Part shown: positions 41,180-50,128 of the stretch, one piece after another | Layout of the letters: each line of letters starts with the position of its first letter | Position numbering within the stretch: the first letter of the stretch is position 1 | Assembly: GCF_030317115.1 (NCBI RefSeq) | Contig: NZ_JASZYF010000036.1 | Coordinates: forward strand, 1-50,844 | Reading direction: 5' to 3' | Length of the DNA: 50,844 bases | Source: Variovorax gracilis | Lineage (GTDB): Bacteria > Pseudomonadota > Gammaproteobacteria > Burkholderiales > Burkholderiaceae_C | The notes under the pieces: model-generated | The model's database searches: none | Seen by the model: only the letters and a program-made list of their open reading frames with translations | Told to the model about the DNA's origin: nothing | Program-made: the position numbers and the translations under genes

Positions 41180-41476
41180 TCAGTCAGGGTGGCTTGATCT
41201 GATGTGACTGGTCTGGCGCCGCGGTGTCCAGGGTTGCGCCGAAATTCCGATCAGCGCACGCCTCTCTGCCGCGGCCAGCTCGTCGGCAACCCATTGGGCG
41301 TGCATCTCTCGCAGGGAGGTCAAGGCCTCCTGTTGGGCCAGCGCGTTCATTCCGAGCCAGTGAGGGGCGGCAGCCCCATCCGAGGTCCGAGATAGGAGTG
41401 CAGCAGCAAACGCCTCGATCGTCAGGTCGGTGTGTGCCCGTTTGTCGTCTCGTTCGTAGGTTCCGGTTCCAGCCAT
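41180..41476 (-). CDS. 98-residue hypothetical protein
   Basis: The ATG at 41474-41476 has GAGAGA seven bases upstream; the open frame extends to 41563. The product is mostly helical (LTIEAFAAALLSRTSDG, ALAQQEALTSLREMHAQWVADELAAAERRAL) with hydrophilic ends and no signal peptide. I do not recognise the family. It is divergent from the PhaP-type phasin gene. Confidence 0.45.
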   Translation of the reverse strand: MAGTGTYERDDKRAHTDLTIEAFAAALLSRTSDGAAAPHWLGMNALAQQEALTSLREMHAQWVADELAAAERRALIGISAQPWTPRRQTSHIRSSHPD

Positions 41477-41627
41477 GTGCTCTCTCGTGGTCCAAACGGG
41501 CGCGAGTATAGGAAGGAGCTCCTGAATGTGAAACCTTACGCTCGTAACCAAAGGAATCTGCAATTGAGCAGCCGCTTACAAAATTGCCGCTCGATCTGTC
41601 ACAGGAGCAGTGCATGCTAGAGGGCAA

Positions 41628-41642
41628 TGCTGCACTGCAGCA
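41628..41642. promoter_or_regulatory. 15-bp near-palindrome upstream of the phasin gene (possible PhaR site)
   Basis: TGCTGCACTGCAGCA has two perfect 7-base arms around a central C, 43 bases before the phasin start. PhaR represses phasin genes in Burkholderiales through TGC-rich palindromes, so a PhaR role is a reasonable inference. A near-identical site lies at 42466-42480. Confidence 0.5.
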
Positions 41643-41684
41643 AGCGACTCAATCCCATCCACCCACCATTGCACGAGGTTTCAC

Positions 41685-42203
41685 ATGACTATTGCTGCCG
41701 AATTCAGAGCCGCGCAAGAATCCAGCATCGAGACCTGCTTCCGTCTTGCTGGCAAGGCGTTCGAAGGAATCGAAAAACTCGCAGAACTGAACCTGCAAAC
41801 CATCAAGACCCTCATTGGCGAAGCGCGGGAAACCGCCTTGGCCATGCTGTCGATCAAGGATCCGCAGGAATTGGTGGCGCTGCAGTCGGGCTTGCTCAAG
41901 CCTGCGGGCGACAAGGCCGCCGCCTATGCCCACCACGTGCGCGAGATCGTCGCCGCGACAAGGGGCGAGTTCTCCAAGGCTGCGGAATTGAGTGTCACCG
42001 AGGCGCGCAAGACGCTATTGGCGGCTGTCGACTCTGCTGCGAAGAGCGTGCCCGCTGGATCGGAGCACGCCTTGGCGCTTGTGAAGACTGCCGTCGAAGG
42101 TGCGAGCAGCGCCGCCGAAGGGATGCAACTGGCCGTCAAGCAGGCGGCGGAAGTGGCAGAGGCTGGCTTGGACAACGTCATCGACGTGGAACCGAAGTCC
42201 TAG
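41685..42203 (+). CDS. PhaP-type phasin
   Basis: The 172-residue protein is the beta-proteobacterial phasin family (Phasin_2, TIGR01841): FRLAGKAFEGIEKLAELNLQTIKTLIGEARETALAM, then PQELVALQSGLLKPAGDKAAAYAHHVREIVAATRGEFSKAAE, and a long Ala/Val-rich helix ending DNVIDVEPKS. GAGG is ten bases before ATG 41685. Phasins coat polyhydroxyalkanoate granules in the cytoplasm. The palindrome 43 bases upstream suggests PhaR control. Granule synthesis genes are not in the window. Confidence 0.92.
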   Translation: MTIAAEFRAAQESSIETCFRLAGKAFEGIEKLAELNLQTIKTLIGEARETALAMLSIKDPQELVALQSGLLKPAGDKAAAYAHHVREIVAATRGEFSKAAELSVTEARKTLLAAVDSAAKSVPAGSEHALALVKTAVEGASSAAEGMQLAVKQAAEVAEAGLDNVIDVEPKS

Positions 42204-42595
42204 GGATGCCGGCCCGCACGCGGCGGGGCTGGACATGACGACCTGACCCGAAGTTGAGGGCCTGCTGCATGGCACGAGCTTGATCGGCCTGCTCTCACGT
42301 CCAGAGTCCGCTTCCAGGCTCAGTTGCAAACTCGCCGTCTTCAGGGCTTGAATGCGCCGCTTCGCCCCAGAGCGCCGAACACCTGCCTCGTTTTGATAGT
42401 CGCAGTTCTTCGTGCGGGGGACGGCGTGGGTGCTGCACCGGCAATCATTGGTGGCGACCTTACAATGCTGCGCTGCAGCACGGGGTTCGCCCCTGACCTC
42501 GCCAGCGGTTCGCGCCCTGTCCCTTGTCAGCAAGATGGGGCCAGACTAACGTCGCCCGTGACTGCGTCCGCGCGGCTGGCGACTTGGAGCAATCA
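42204..42595. other. Spacer between the phasin gene and the Hsp70 operon
   Basis: No gene is supported. It contains the second 15-bp palindrome at 42466-42480, which overlaps a TACAAT (42461-42466) that could be a -10 box. A -35 partner is not clear. Confidence 0.5.
42466..42480. promoter_or_regulatory. Second 15-bp near-palindrome, upstream of the DUF2760–Hsp70 operon
   Basis: TGCTGCGCTGCAGCA differs by one base from the site before the phasin gene, and both are preceded by CAA. It starts about 130 bases before the DUF2760 gene. Confidence 0.45.
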
Positions 42596-43183
42596 ATGAA
42601 CCACTCGCAAGCACCCTCTTCCGACGGCAACGTCAAACCCTCGCTGTTGCGCCGCATTCCAATGGCGTTCGGCGCCCTGTTCGGTTTGTTGGCGGATGCC
42701 GATTTGGCCGCGCGGTATGCCGCGCTGCGCCATGGCGCAGCAGCGCCGCCACCGGTTCCGCCCACGGCCGCACCGCTTCCTGAACCGCCGGCGTTGAAGG
42801 AAGCAAGTCCCGACGCCGCGCTGCAACTGCTTGCGCTGCTGCAACGTGATGCGCGGCTGATCGACTTTGTGGGTGAGGATCTTGGCGGCTATGCCGACGC
42901 GCAGATCGGCGCGGCGGCACGCCTGGTGCACGAAGGCTGCGCCAAGGTGCTGCGCGAGCACTTCAGCATCGTGCCAGTGCGTGACGAGGCCGAAGGCGCC
43001 CGCGTCACGCTGCAGAGGGGCTTCGACGCCGCCGCGGTGCGCCTGACCGGCAACGTGGTCGGTCAGCCGCCCTTCTCCGGCAGCCTGACGCACCGGGGCT
43101 GGCGCGTCACAGAGGTGCGGCTGCCCAAGCTGGCCGAGCGCCACGATACGCATGTGGTGGCGCCGGCGGAGGTGGAACTATGA
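42596..43183 (+). CDS. DUF2760 protein
   Basis: From ATG 42596 (GGAG nine bases upstream; open frame from 42524) this is 195 residues. After a short N-terminal helix and a Pro-rich linker (APPPVPPTAAPLPEPP) the DUF2760 domain follows: ALQLLALLQRDARLIDFVGEDLGGYADAQIGAAARLVHEGCAKVL, then GFDAAAVRLTGNVVGQPPFSGSLTHRGWRV and a beta ending HVVAPAEVEL. Its stop overlaps the start of the first Hsp70 gene (ATGA). The trio DUF2760–Hsp70–Hsp70 is a recurring operon of proteobacteria; the DUF2760 partner role is unknown. Confidence 0.9.
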   Translation: MNHSQAPSSDGNVKPSLLRRIPMAFGALFGLLADADLAARYAALRHGAAAPPPVPPTAAPLPEPPALKEASPDAALQLLALLQRDARLIDFVGEDLGGYADAQIGAAARLVHEGCAKVLREHFSIVPVRDEAEGARVTLQRGFDAAAVRLTGNVVGQPPFSGSLTHRGWRVTEVRLPKLAERHDTHVVAPAEVEL

Positions 43184-45054
43184 GCAATCCACGCTTCGCG
43201 ATCGGCATCGACCTGGGCACCACGCACAGTGCGCTGACGTACATCGACATCGCAGCCAGCGATGGCGAGGCCACCGTTCACGACCTGCTGTCGATTCCAC
43301 AGCTGACTGCCCCGGGTGCGGTCGAATCGCTAGCGCTGTTGCCGTCATTTCTGTACGTGCCGCATGCAGACGAAATGGCGGCGGGTGAGTTGACGCTGCC
43401 CTGGTCGGCGGACGCCCGTCATGCCGTGGGCGAACTGGCGCGCAGCCGCGGGGCGACGACCCCGATCCGGCTGGTCTCGAGCGCGAAGAGCTGGCTTTGC
43501 CACCCCGGCGTGGACCGGCGAGCCACCATCCTGCCCCACGATGCGCCGCCCGAGGTGGCGCGGGTGTCGCCGCTCGATGCCTCGATTCGCTACCTCGAGC
43601 ACCTGCGCAGCGCCTGGGACCATGCGCACCCTGAAGCGCCATTTGTCGAGCAGGATGTCACTGTGACGATCCCGGCGTCGTTCGACCCCGCCGCGCGCGA
43701 GCTGACAGTCGAAGCCGCCAAGGCCGCGGGCTGCAGTTCCCTGACGCTGCTCGAAGAGCCGCAAGCGGCGCTGTACAGCTGGATCGAGGCCAGCGCCGCC
43801 AGCTGGCGCAAGCAGGTCAAGCCGGGCGACATCATCCTGGTGGTCGACGTCGGCGGCGGCACCAGCGACTTCTCGCTGATCGCCGTGCTCGAGCGCGACG
43901 GCAACCTCGAACTGCACCGCGTCGCGGTTGGCGACCATATCCTGCTCGGCGGCGACAACATGGACCTGACGCTCGCGCATGTCGTCGCCCGCAAGCTGGC
44001 CACGGCCGGCACCACGCTGGACGCGTGGCAACTGCGCGCCCTGACCTACGCCTGCCGCAGCGCGAAGGAACGACTGCTTGGAGATACCGCAGCACCTGCG
44101 CAACCCATCGTCGTGCCCAGCCGCGGCAGTAAACTGATCGGCGGCTCGATCCGCACCGAGCTGACGGGCGACGAGGTCGGCGCGACGATCGTGGATGGTT
44201 TCTTCCCCCGGGTCGAAGCCTCGGCGCGACCCGTGAGTCGCGTTCGTGTCGGCTTGTCGCAGTTGGGATTGCCCTATGCGCAAGACGCGGCCGTCACCCG
44301 CCACTTGGCGGCGTTCCTCGGACGGCAGCTCGGCGCGGTCGCCGAGTTGGAAGGGTTCTTTGGCGACCGCGTCGGCCACGGCGTGGAGGGCGCCAGCTTC
44401 CTGCACCCGACGGCGGTGCTGTTCAACGGCGGCGTTTTCAAGTCGCCGCTGCTGGCCGACCGCACGCTGGCGACCATCAACGGGTGGCTCGCCGCTGAAG
44501 GCGCCGCACCGGCGCGGCTGCTGAGCGGCGCCGACCTCGACCTCGCTGTAGCCCGGGGCGCGGCCTACTATGGTTATGTGCGGCATGGCCACGGCGTGCG
44601 GATTCGCGGTGGCACCGCGTTCGCGTACTACGTCGGTGTTGAATCGTCGATGCCCGCGGTACCAGGCATCGAGCCGCCAGTGCAGGCCCTGTGCTTGGCC
44701 CCATTCGGCATGGAGGAAGGCACCGAAGCCGAACTCCCGGCGCTCGAACTCGGTCTGGTGATCGGCGAACCAGTTCACTTTCGCTTCTTTGCCTCGTCGG
44801 TGCGGCGTCATGACGGCGTGGGCACGCTGCTGGACGCCTGGACCTCCGACGAACTGCAGGAACTCGCTCCGATCTCGGCCACGCTGCCACCCGAGGGGCG
44901 CAGCCCCGGCGAAGTAGTGCCGGTGCGCCTGCACGCCCGGGTCACCGAGGCCGGCACGCTCGAACTCGAAGCCGTGCCGCGCAGCGGCGGCGAGCGGTGG
45001 AAGATCGAATTCGACGTGCGCGGCGAACGCCCGCAGGACGCCGCGGGAGGGTGA
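43180..45054 (+). CDS. Hsp70-like protein (first of two)
   Basis: The 624-residue protein has the complete ATPase signature: phosphate-1 GIDLGTTHSALTY (8-20), phosphate-2 VVDVGGGTSDFSL, the connector LLEEPQAALY and the adenosine motif region with LGGDNMDLTLAHVV. The C-terminal part is beta-rich (REGERA-like ends) but lacks the EEVD tail and lid of DnaK, so it is a specialised Hsp70 without a canonical substrate lid. It probably works in the cytoplasm. It overlaps the DUF2760 gene and is followed by a second Hsp70 after 19 bases. Clients are unknown. Confidence 0.92.
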   Translation: MSNPRFAIGIDLGTTHSALTYIDIAASDGEATVHDLLSIPQLTAPGAVESLALLPSFLYVPHADEMAAGELTLPWSADARHAVGELARSRGATTPIRLVSSAKSWLCHPGVDRRATILPHDAPPEVARVSPLDASIRYLEHLRSAWDHAHPEAPFVEQDVTVTIPASFDPAARELTVEAAKAAGCSSLTLLEEPQAALYSWIEASAASWRKQVKPGDIILVVDVGGGTSDFSLIAVLERDGNLELHRVAVGDHILLGGDNMDLTLAHVVARKLATAGTTLDAWQLRALTYACRSAKERLLGDTAAPAQPIVVPSRGSKLIGGSIRTELTGDEVGATIVDGFFPRVEASARPVSRVRVGLSQLGLPYAQDAAVTRHLAAFLGRQLGAVAELEGFFGDRVGHGVEGASFLHPTAVLFNGGVFKSPLLADRTLATINGWLAAEGAAPARLLSGADLDLAVARGAAYYGYVRHGHGVRIRGGTAFAYYVGVESSMPAVPGIEPPVQALCLAPFGMEEGTEAELPALELGLVIGEPVHFRFFASSVRRHDGVGTLLDAWTSDELQELAPISATLPPEGRSPGEVVPVRLHARVTEAGTLELEAVPRSGGERWKIEFDVRGERPQDAAGG

Positions 45055-45073
45055 GCCGATCTCTGGGAACAGC

Positions 45074-47848
45074 ATGACTGCGACCTACACGGTCGGCATC
45101 GACCTCGGCACCACGCACACGGTGGTCGCCTATGCGGCAGCGAACGGCCAAGTCGCGGAAGACGCCATCCGCCTGTTCAACGTCGAACAACTGGTCGCGC
45201 CAGGCGAAGTGGCGGCGCCGCCGCTGCTGCCGTCGATGCGTTACCACCCGCTGCCGGGCGAGCTGGCGCCAGGTGACCTGGTACTGCCTTGGGCGCCGGC
45301 CGGCAACGGTGATACGGCGGTGATCGGCAGCCTTGCGCGCCAGCTTGGCGCCCGGGTGCCCGGGCGGCTCGTGACCAGCGCAAAGAGCTGGCTATCTCAT
45401 GCGGCAGTCGATCGGTTGGCGCCCATCCTTCCTTGGGGTGCGACGGCAGATGTACCGAAGGTCTCTCCGGTCACTGCAAGCGCGAGCTACCTCGCGCACC
45501 TGCGCGCGGCCTGGAACCACCGCTATCCACAGGCCCTTCTCGAACACCAGGAACTGGTGCTGACCGTGCCGGCCTCGTTCGACGACGCGGCACGCGCACT
45601 GACCGTCGAGGCCGCACGCGAGGCCGGATTGCCCCAGCTGCGCTTGCTCGAAGAACCTCAGGCTGCGCTGTACGACTGGCTGTTCCGGCACCGCCATGCC
45701 CTTGCGAAGGAGTTGGCGGGCACGCGGCTGGTGCTGGTCTGCGATGTCGGAGGCGGCACCACGGACTTGAGCCTGGTGCGCGTCGACAAGGATGGCGCCG
45801 ACCCGCGACTCGAACGCATCGCGGTCGGTCGCCACCTGATGCTGGGCGGCGACAACATGGACCTGGCACTCGCGCACTTGGCCGAATCCAGGCTGGACGC
45901 AGCGGCGGGCCAGGCTGCGGCGCGCCTGTCTGCAGGCCAGCTGTCGCAGCTGGTCGAACGCTGCCGCTCCGCCAAGGAACGACTTCTTGCTGCCGATGCA
46001 CCGGCCAGCGCACAGGTAACGCTGCTCGGCGAGGGTTCGCGCCTGATCGGCGGCGCGCGTTCGGTGGCGCTGGGCCGCGACGAGGTCGAACGCATCGTGG
46101 TCGATGGCTTTTTCCCGCCGGTGAGCGCCGGCGAACTGCCGAAGCGCGAGCGCTCCAGCGGCTTGGTCGCGTTCGGCCTGCCGTACGCGAGCGACCCGGC
46201 GGTGACGCGCCACATCGCCGGCTTTCTGCAGCAGAACGCAGAGGCCGGCTGGCCCGACGCACTCCTGCTCAACGGCGGCGTGTTTCGCGCCGAGGCAATC
46301 GCCGCGCGCCTGCATGCGACGCTTGGCGCATGGCGGGGCGCACCGCTGCAGGCACTGCAGAACGTCGACCCGGACGTTGCGGTCGCGCGCGGCGCGGTCG
46401 CCTACGCGCTGGCGCGACGCGGCTTGGCGCCGAAGATCAGCGCCGGCTCGGCGCGTAGCTACTTCCTGCCGCTCGACGACAGCAAGGGGCGAGCCGTCTG
46501 CGTGCTTCCGCACGGCAGCGAAGAAGGCCGCGAGATCCGCCTTGAAGGCCGCAGCTTCGAGCTGCGCATAGGCGAACCGGTACGCTTCCACCTCGTGTCG
46601 ACCACGGGCGATGCCGCAGGCCAGCCCACGCCGCTGGCAGGTGACCTGATCGATCTCGACGATCGCGATGTGCAGCCGCTGCCACCGGTGGCCACCGTGG
46701 TGCGGGCCGGCCGCGGCAGCGCGCGACGCAACATCCCGGTGCAGCTGACAGCGATGCTGACCGAGGTCGGCACGCTCGAAATGCACTGCATCTCCGCCAT
46801 CGACCCAGCGCAACGCTGGAAGCTCGAATTCCAGTTGCGTGCCGATTCATCTGCCCCGGCATCCGCGGGGGCCGGACTGCCACCGCGCTTTGGCGAAGCG
46901 GTCGAGTGCATCGAGCGGGTCTTCGGCGCGCGCGACCGCCAGGTGGGACCCAAGGCCGTCAAGCAATTGCGCACGCAACTCGAAGCCCTGCTCGGCAGTC
47001 GCGAGCGGTGGACGACTGCGTTGCTGCGTCCCCTGTTCGACGTGCTGTGGCAGCGCGCGCGTGGCCGCCACCGCTCGGCCGACCACGAGCGCCTATGGCT
47101 GAGCTTGGCCGGGTGGTGCCTGCGACCGGGTTTCGGAGACGCGCTCGACCCCTGGCGCATCGAGCAGCTGTGGCCGCTCTTCGAGATGGGGGTGCAGCAT
47201 GGCCACGAGCGCCAGGTCAACGCGGAATGGTGGACGCTCTGGCGCCGCGTCGCCGGCGGCCTGGAAGAAGCGGCACAGCAACGCCTGCTCGAGGATTTCG
47301 CGATGAACCTCCAGGGCGAAGAGGCGGGCATCCGCGAGCGACCGCCGCGGCTCGTCAAGGGGGGCTGGGACGACATGGTGCGCATGGGCGCTTCGCTTGA
47401 ACGCATACCGGTCGAACACAAGGTCGAGATCGGCGACTGGCTCGTCGAGCGCCTGCAGCGGCCGGGCGCCGCAAGCGATCCGCAGGCACGCGACATCTGG
47501 ACGCTATGGGCCATCGGCCGCATCGGCGCGCGCGCGCCCCTTTACGGCAGTGCGCACGGTGTGGTGCCCACTGCCCGCGCCGCCGTCTGGCTCGACGCAC
47601 TCCTTGCGCTGGATTGGAAGCGCGTCGAAGGGGCCGCTGCCGCCGCCGCCAACCTGGCCCGTCTGAGCGGTGATCGCGCTCGCGACCTGGCGCTCGAAGC
47701 GCGCGAACGAGTCATCTCGCGGCTCGAGGCCCATCGGGCTCCGTCGGCATGGATCGCTCGCGTGCGCGAAGTCGTTCCGCTCGACGAAGCCGGAGAGCGC
47801 GGCGTGTTCGGCGAAGCTTTGCCACCGGGATTGAAGCTTATCGGCTGA
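45074..47848 (+). CDS. Hsp70-like protein with C-terminal DUF3731 domain (second of two)
   Basis: The 924-residue protein repeats the ATPase features: GIDLGTTHTVVAY, CDVGGGTTDLSLV, LLEEPQAALYDW and LGGDNMDLALAHL. After the beta region (to about 600) it carries a long helical domain of about 300 residues that matches DUF3731 (CIERVFGARDRQVGPKAVKQLRTQLEALLGSRERWTTALLRPLFD; WSLAGWCLRPGFGDALDPWRIEQLW-type; ERLEDFAMNLQGEEAG-like). Both Hsp70s are about 30% similar by eye in their ATPase halves. The two may act as a hetero-pair. Start at 45074 lies 19 bases after the previous stop. Confidence 0.92.
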   Translation: MTATYTVGIDLGTTHTVVAYAAANGQVAEDAIRLFNVEQLVAPGEVAAPPLLPSMRYHPLPGELAPGDLVLPWAPAGNGDTAVIGSLARQLGARVPGRLVTSAKSWLSHAAVDRLAPILPWGATADVPKVSPVTASASYLAHLRAAWNHRYPQALLEHQELVLTVPASFDDAARALTVEAAREAGLPQLRLLEEPQAALYDWLFRHRHALAKELAGTRLVLVCDVGGGTTDLSLVRVDKDGADPRLERIAVGRHLMLGGDNMDLALAHLAESRLDAAAGQAAARLSAGQLSQLVERCRSAKERLLAADAPASAQVTLLGEGSRLIGGARSVALGRDEVERIVVDGFFPPVSAGELPKRERSSGLVAFGLPYASDPAVTRHIAGFLQQNAEAGWPDALLLNGGVFRAEAIAARLHATLGAWRGAPLQALQNVDPDVAVARGAVAYALARRGLAPKISAGSARSYFLPLDDSKGRAVCVLPHGSEEGREIRLEGRSFELRIGEPVRFHLVSTTGDAAGQPTPLAGDLIDLDDRDVQPLPPVATVVRAGRGSARRNIPVQLTAMLTEVGTLEMHCISAIDPAQRWKLEFQLRADSSAPASAGAGLPPRFGEAVECIERVFGARDRQVGPKAVKQLRTQLEALLGSRERWTTALLRPLFDVLWQRARGRHRSADHERLWLSLAGWCLRPGFGDALDPWRIEQLWPLFEMGVQHGHERQVNAEWWTLWRRVAGGLEEAAQQRLLEDFAMNLQGEEAGIRERPPRLVKGGWDDMVRMGASLERIPVEHKVEIGDWLVERLQRPGAASDPQARDIWTLWAIGRIGARAPLYGSAHGVVPTARAAVWLDALLALDWKRVEGAAAAAANLARLSGDRARDLALEARERVISRLEAHRAPSAWIARVREVVPLDEAGERGVFGEALPPGLKLIG

Positions 47849-48340
47849 GTGCCGACAACCGGAGATGTTGTCTCCACTGTCGTTGTTGGGTACGCGCAGC
47901 TTTCGCTCACAACGGTGCGCTACGCTTGGAATCCCGGGATCCGCTCTCGGCAATCAGTCCATGTCGCGACGAATTGGGTGGTGTCGCCAAACACCAAGGC
48001 GTCGATCGGTGTAAGAACGCGCGCGATCGCCCTGCCTCTGCGACCAACCACCGGATCCAACTTTGGTTGGATGGTCCAAGCGGTCTCAACTTTCTATGCT
48101 GCCCCCGTCACTGATGCTACCGACCCTGTGAATGGCTGCCTCTTGGTTTGAGCGAACTCGATGGACCGCGCGTACGGAACGACGATTGAATCCCGCCGAC
48201 GCCGAGGTCTCGGCCGCATCATCATCGCCAGCGACGCGGGAACGGCCGATGCCGCGGACACCGACAGGATCGCTTGTGCCGAATCGCATGGCTGACGACG
48301 AGCCGGCGGCCTTGAGGGATTGGATACCGATGGAGGGTCC
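47849..48340. other. 492-bp spacer downstream of the Hsp70 operon
   Basis: No gene is supported. A 100-codon plus-strand frame begins with GTG overlapping the Hsp70 stop region but shows no features of a real gene. The stretch is slightly less GC-rich than the flanks. Confidence 0.4.
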
Positions 48341-49108
48341 ATGCCCAGGGTGACGGACTACCCGCTGGCCGTCTTCGGGCTGTCCTTTCTGCTTCTGCTG
48401 ATCTCCGTTTGGACGGGCGCGTTGCTGTTCAGGAGATGGTGGCCGCCCAAGGACAGCACTCGGGACGACTTCGGCGTCATTCAGGCCGCCACGCTGACGC
48501 TGCTGGGGCTCATCATCGCCTTCTCCTTTTCCATGGCCGTCAGCCGCTACGACCAGCGCAAGACTCTCGAGGAGGCCGAGGCCAACGCGATTGGCACCGA
48601 ATTCCTGCGCGCCGATCTGCTGCCCGGCCCCGACGCCGCCAAGGTTCGCGCCCTGCTGGCCGACTACTTCGATCAACGCGTCCTGTATTACACGACTCGC
48701 GACGAGCAGGAACTCAAGACGATCAATGCCCGCACCGCGCGGTTGCAGGCGGAACTGTGGGCCGCGGTCGCCGCGCCGGCCGCGGCGACGCCTTCGCCGA
48801 CAACGGCCCTTGTGGCGATGGGCATGAACGATGTTTTGAACGCGCAGGGCTACACGCAGGCCGCCTGGTGGAACCGCATTCCTAGCGCGGCATGGATCCT
48901 CATGCTGACGATCGGGATCTGCTGCCATGTGCTGGTCGGCTACGGCGTGAAGGATCCGAAGGAGGAGCGCGCCCTGCTGCTTGTGCTGCCGCTGGTCATG
49001 TCGATCGCGTTCATGCTGATCGCCGACATCGACAGCCCGCGCAGCGGCGCCATTCTCGTGAAGCCGGTCAATCTGCTGAGCATCGCGGAGTCGGTGCGCC
49101 CGCGTTGA
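48341..49108 (+). CDS. DUF4239/bestrophin-like membrane protein
   Basis: ATG 48341 has GGAGGG five to six bases upstream and gives 255 residues. Four membrane segments are visible: about 6-28 (YPLAVFGLSFLLLLISVWTGALLF), 45-62 (AATLTLLGLIIAFSFSMAV), 181-203 (AWILMLTIGICCHVLVGYG) and 212-232 (LLLVLPLVMSIAFMLIADI). Between segments 2 and 3 lies a soluble domain with the DUF4239 pattern (DQRKTLEEAEANAIGTEFLRADLLP and VRALLADYFDQRVLYY). The family is predicted to sit in the inner membrane; its function is unknown. It is a single gene. Confidence 0.85.
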   Translation: MPRVTDYPLAVFGLSFLLLLISVWTGALLFRRWWPPKDSTRDDFGVIQAATLTLLGLIIAFSFSMAVSRYDQRKTLEEAEANAIGTEFLRADLLPGPDAAKVRALLADYFDQRVLYYTTRDEQELKTINARTARLQAELWAAVAAPAAATPSPTTALVAMGMNDVLNAQGYTQAAWWNRIPSAAWILMLTIGICCHVLVGYGVKDPKEERALLLVLPLVMSIAFMLIADIDSPRSGAILVKPVNLLSIAESVRPR

Positions 49109-49438
49109 CGAGACGGCGTGCCGCTTGTGGACCGACAGATCCGCTACGGCGCGACCAAGCGGCGCGACCGTGCGGCTGCTCTCGCGGACTGCGTGACTGC
49201 ACCACAGACCCCAGGACTCGGATGCGCTCCTGCGTCCGCAGCCGACAGTAGCGCACCGTCGCCGCTCGCCTAACAACTCTCCGCATTCTGAACATTCGGT
49301 CCCATCGGCATCGGCGACAGTTTCTTTTCCAGCATCAGGAATTCACTGCCGCCGCCGGCGGTGAAGCCGTACAAATCGATTGGCAGGACGCGACACGTTG
49401 GCCTACATTGGGCTTCCACCCACCAGGAGGTTCGCAAC
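49109..49438. other. Spacer with a possible minus-strand gene fragment
   Basis: A minus-strand frame ending at 49270 reads DLYGFTAGGGSEFLMLEKKLSPMPMGPNVQNAESC (quoted in parts: DLYGFTAGGGSEF; KLSPMPMGPNVQNAESC). It looks protein-like but has no start codon with a ribosome site within its plausible range. It may be the truncated end of a gene whose start was lost. Nothing else was recognised. Confidence 0.3.
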
Positions 49439-49831
49439 ATGCCCATTCGCATCGCATCGCTGACCCACCGCATCGCGAGGAACGGCGCGATGCTTCACAA
49501 GGCGACGAAGGACCGCGTCCACGCCCTGGGGGCGGACCATGAGCCGTCCGAAGCCGAACAGGCGCTGGCCGAGGAGCGCCGCCTGCTCAAAGAGGAGCGT
49601 GCGAAGCGCCAAGCGCAAGCGCAGCAGCCGAGGGCAAAGGCCGTCGACAAGCTGGTGAGAACGCACCACCCTCAGGCCAAGGAGAAGCCCAAGGAACAAA
49701 AGGAGCCCAAGGAGGCCAAGAAGGCCAAGGTTGGCAAGGCCCACAGGCCCTCGCGTGCCGAGAAGCACGCAGCGCAGGCGGCGGCCCTGCAGGCCGCGAG
49801 GACAGCGCCAAAGAAGTCAGCGAAGACCTGA
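49439..49831 (+). CDS. Lysine/alanine-rich basic protein
   Basis: The 130-residue protein has AGGAGG nine bases before ATG 49439. It begins with a folded-looking helix (MPIRIASLTHRIARNGAML and ADHEPSEAEQALAEERRLLKEERAKRQAQ) and continues as a highly basic tail of repeated KEK, PKE, AKK and AKxGKA segments, like histone H1 or bacterial nucleoid-associated tails. It should be cytoplasmic and probably binds nucleic acid. I recall no characterised homologue with this exact layout. Confidence 0.65.
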   Translation: MPIRIASLTHRIARNGAMLHKATKDRVHALGADHEPSEAEQALAEERRLLKEERAKRQAQAQQPRAKAVDKLVRTHHPQAKEKPKEQKEPKEAKKAKVGKAHRPSRAEKHAAQAAALQAARTAPKKSAKT

Positions 49832-50128
49832 ACGAGCCCTCAGGCACCGCGCGCAGCGGCTGATTCGTCTGCTGCCCAGAGAGGTTGCCGCAAGGGAAGG
49901 CTAGGCGCATGGGGCGCGAATGATCGCGCTGGCGCAACCATGGGCGGAGCGCCGGTTCGTCGCCTGCTTTCTCGATGCCGCCGATGCCCTGCGCAGTCGC
50001 TGGTCGAGCGTCGATTGCCCGAGCCTCGAGACCGGTCTAGACGAACTGTCCGCGCGCCGGCACTTGCCCTCGGTGCTTCCGCCTAAGCGCCCAGCCAGCG
50101 CCCCTTCCAGTGCATCGATCACGGACAA
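49832..50128. other. Spacer before the KfrA-like gene
   Basis: No gene is supported. A plus-strand frame starting at 49920 (MIALAQPWAERRFVACFLDAAD) runs into the coiled-coil gene on the opposite strand and is probably not translated. Confidence 0.35.

Noticed and set aside
45392..46813. 473-residue minus-strand open frame
   Set aside because: It is antisense to the second Hsp70 gene, whose ATPase motifs are intact.
48086..49276. 396-residue minus-strand open frame
   Set aside because: It is antisense to the four-helix DUF4239 membrane protein with a strong ribosome site.
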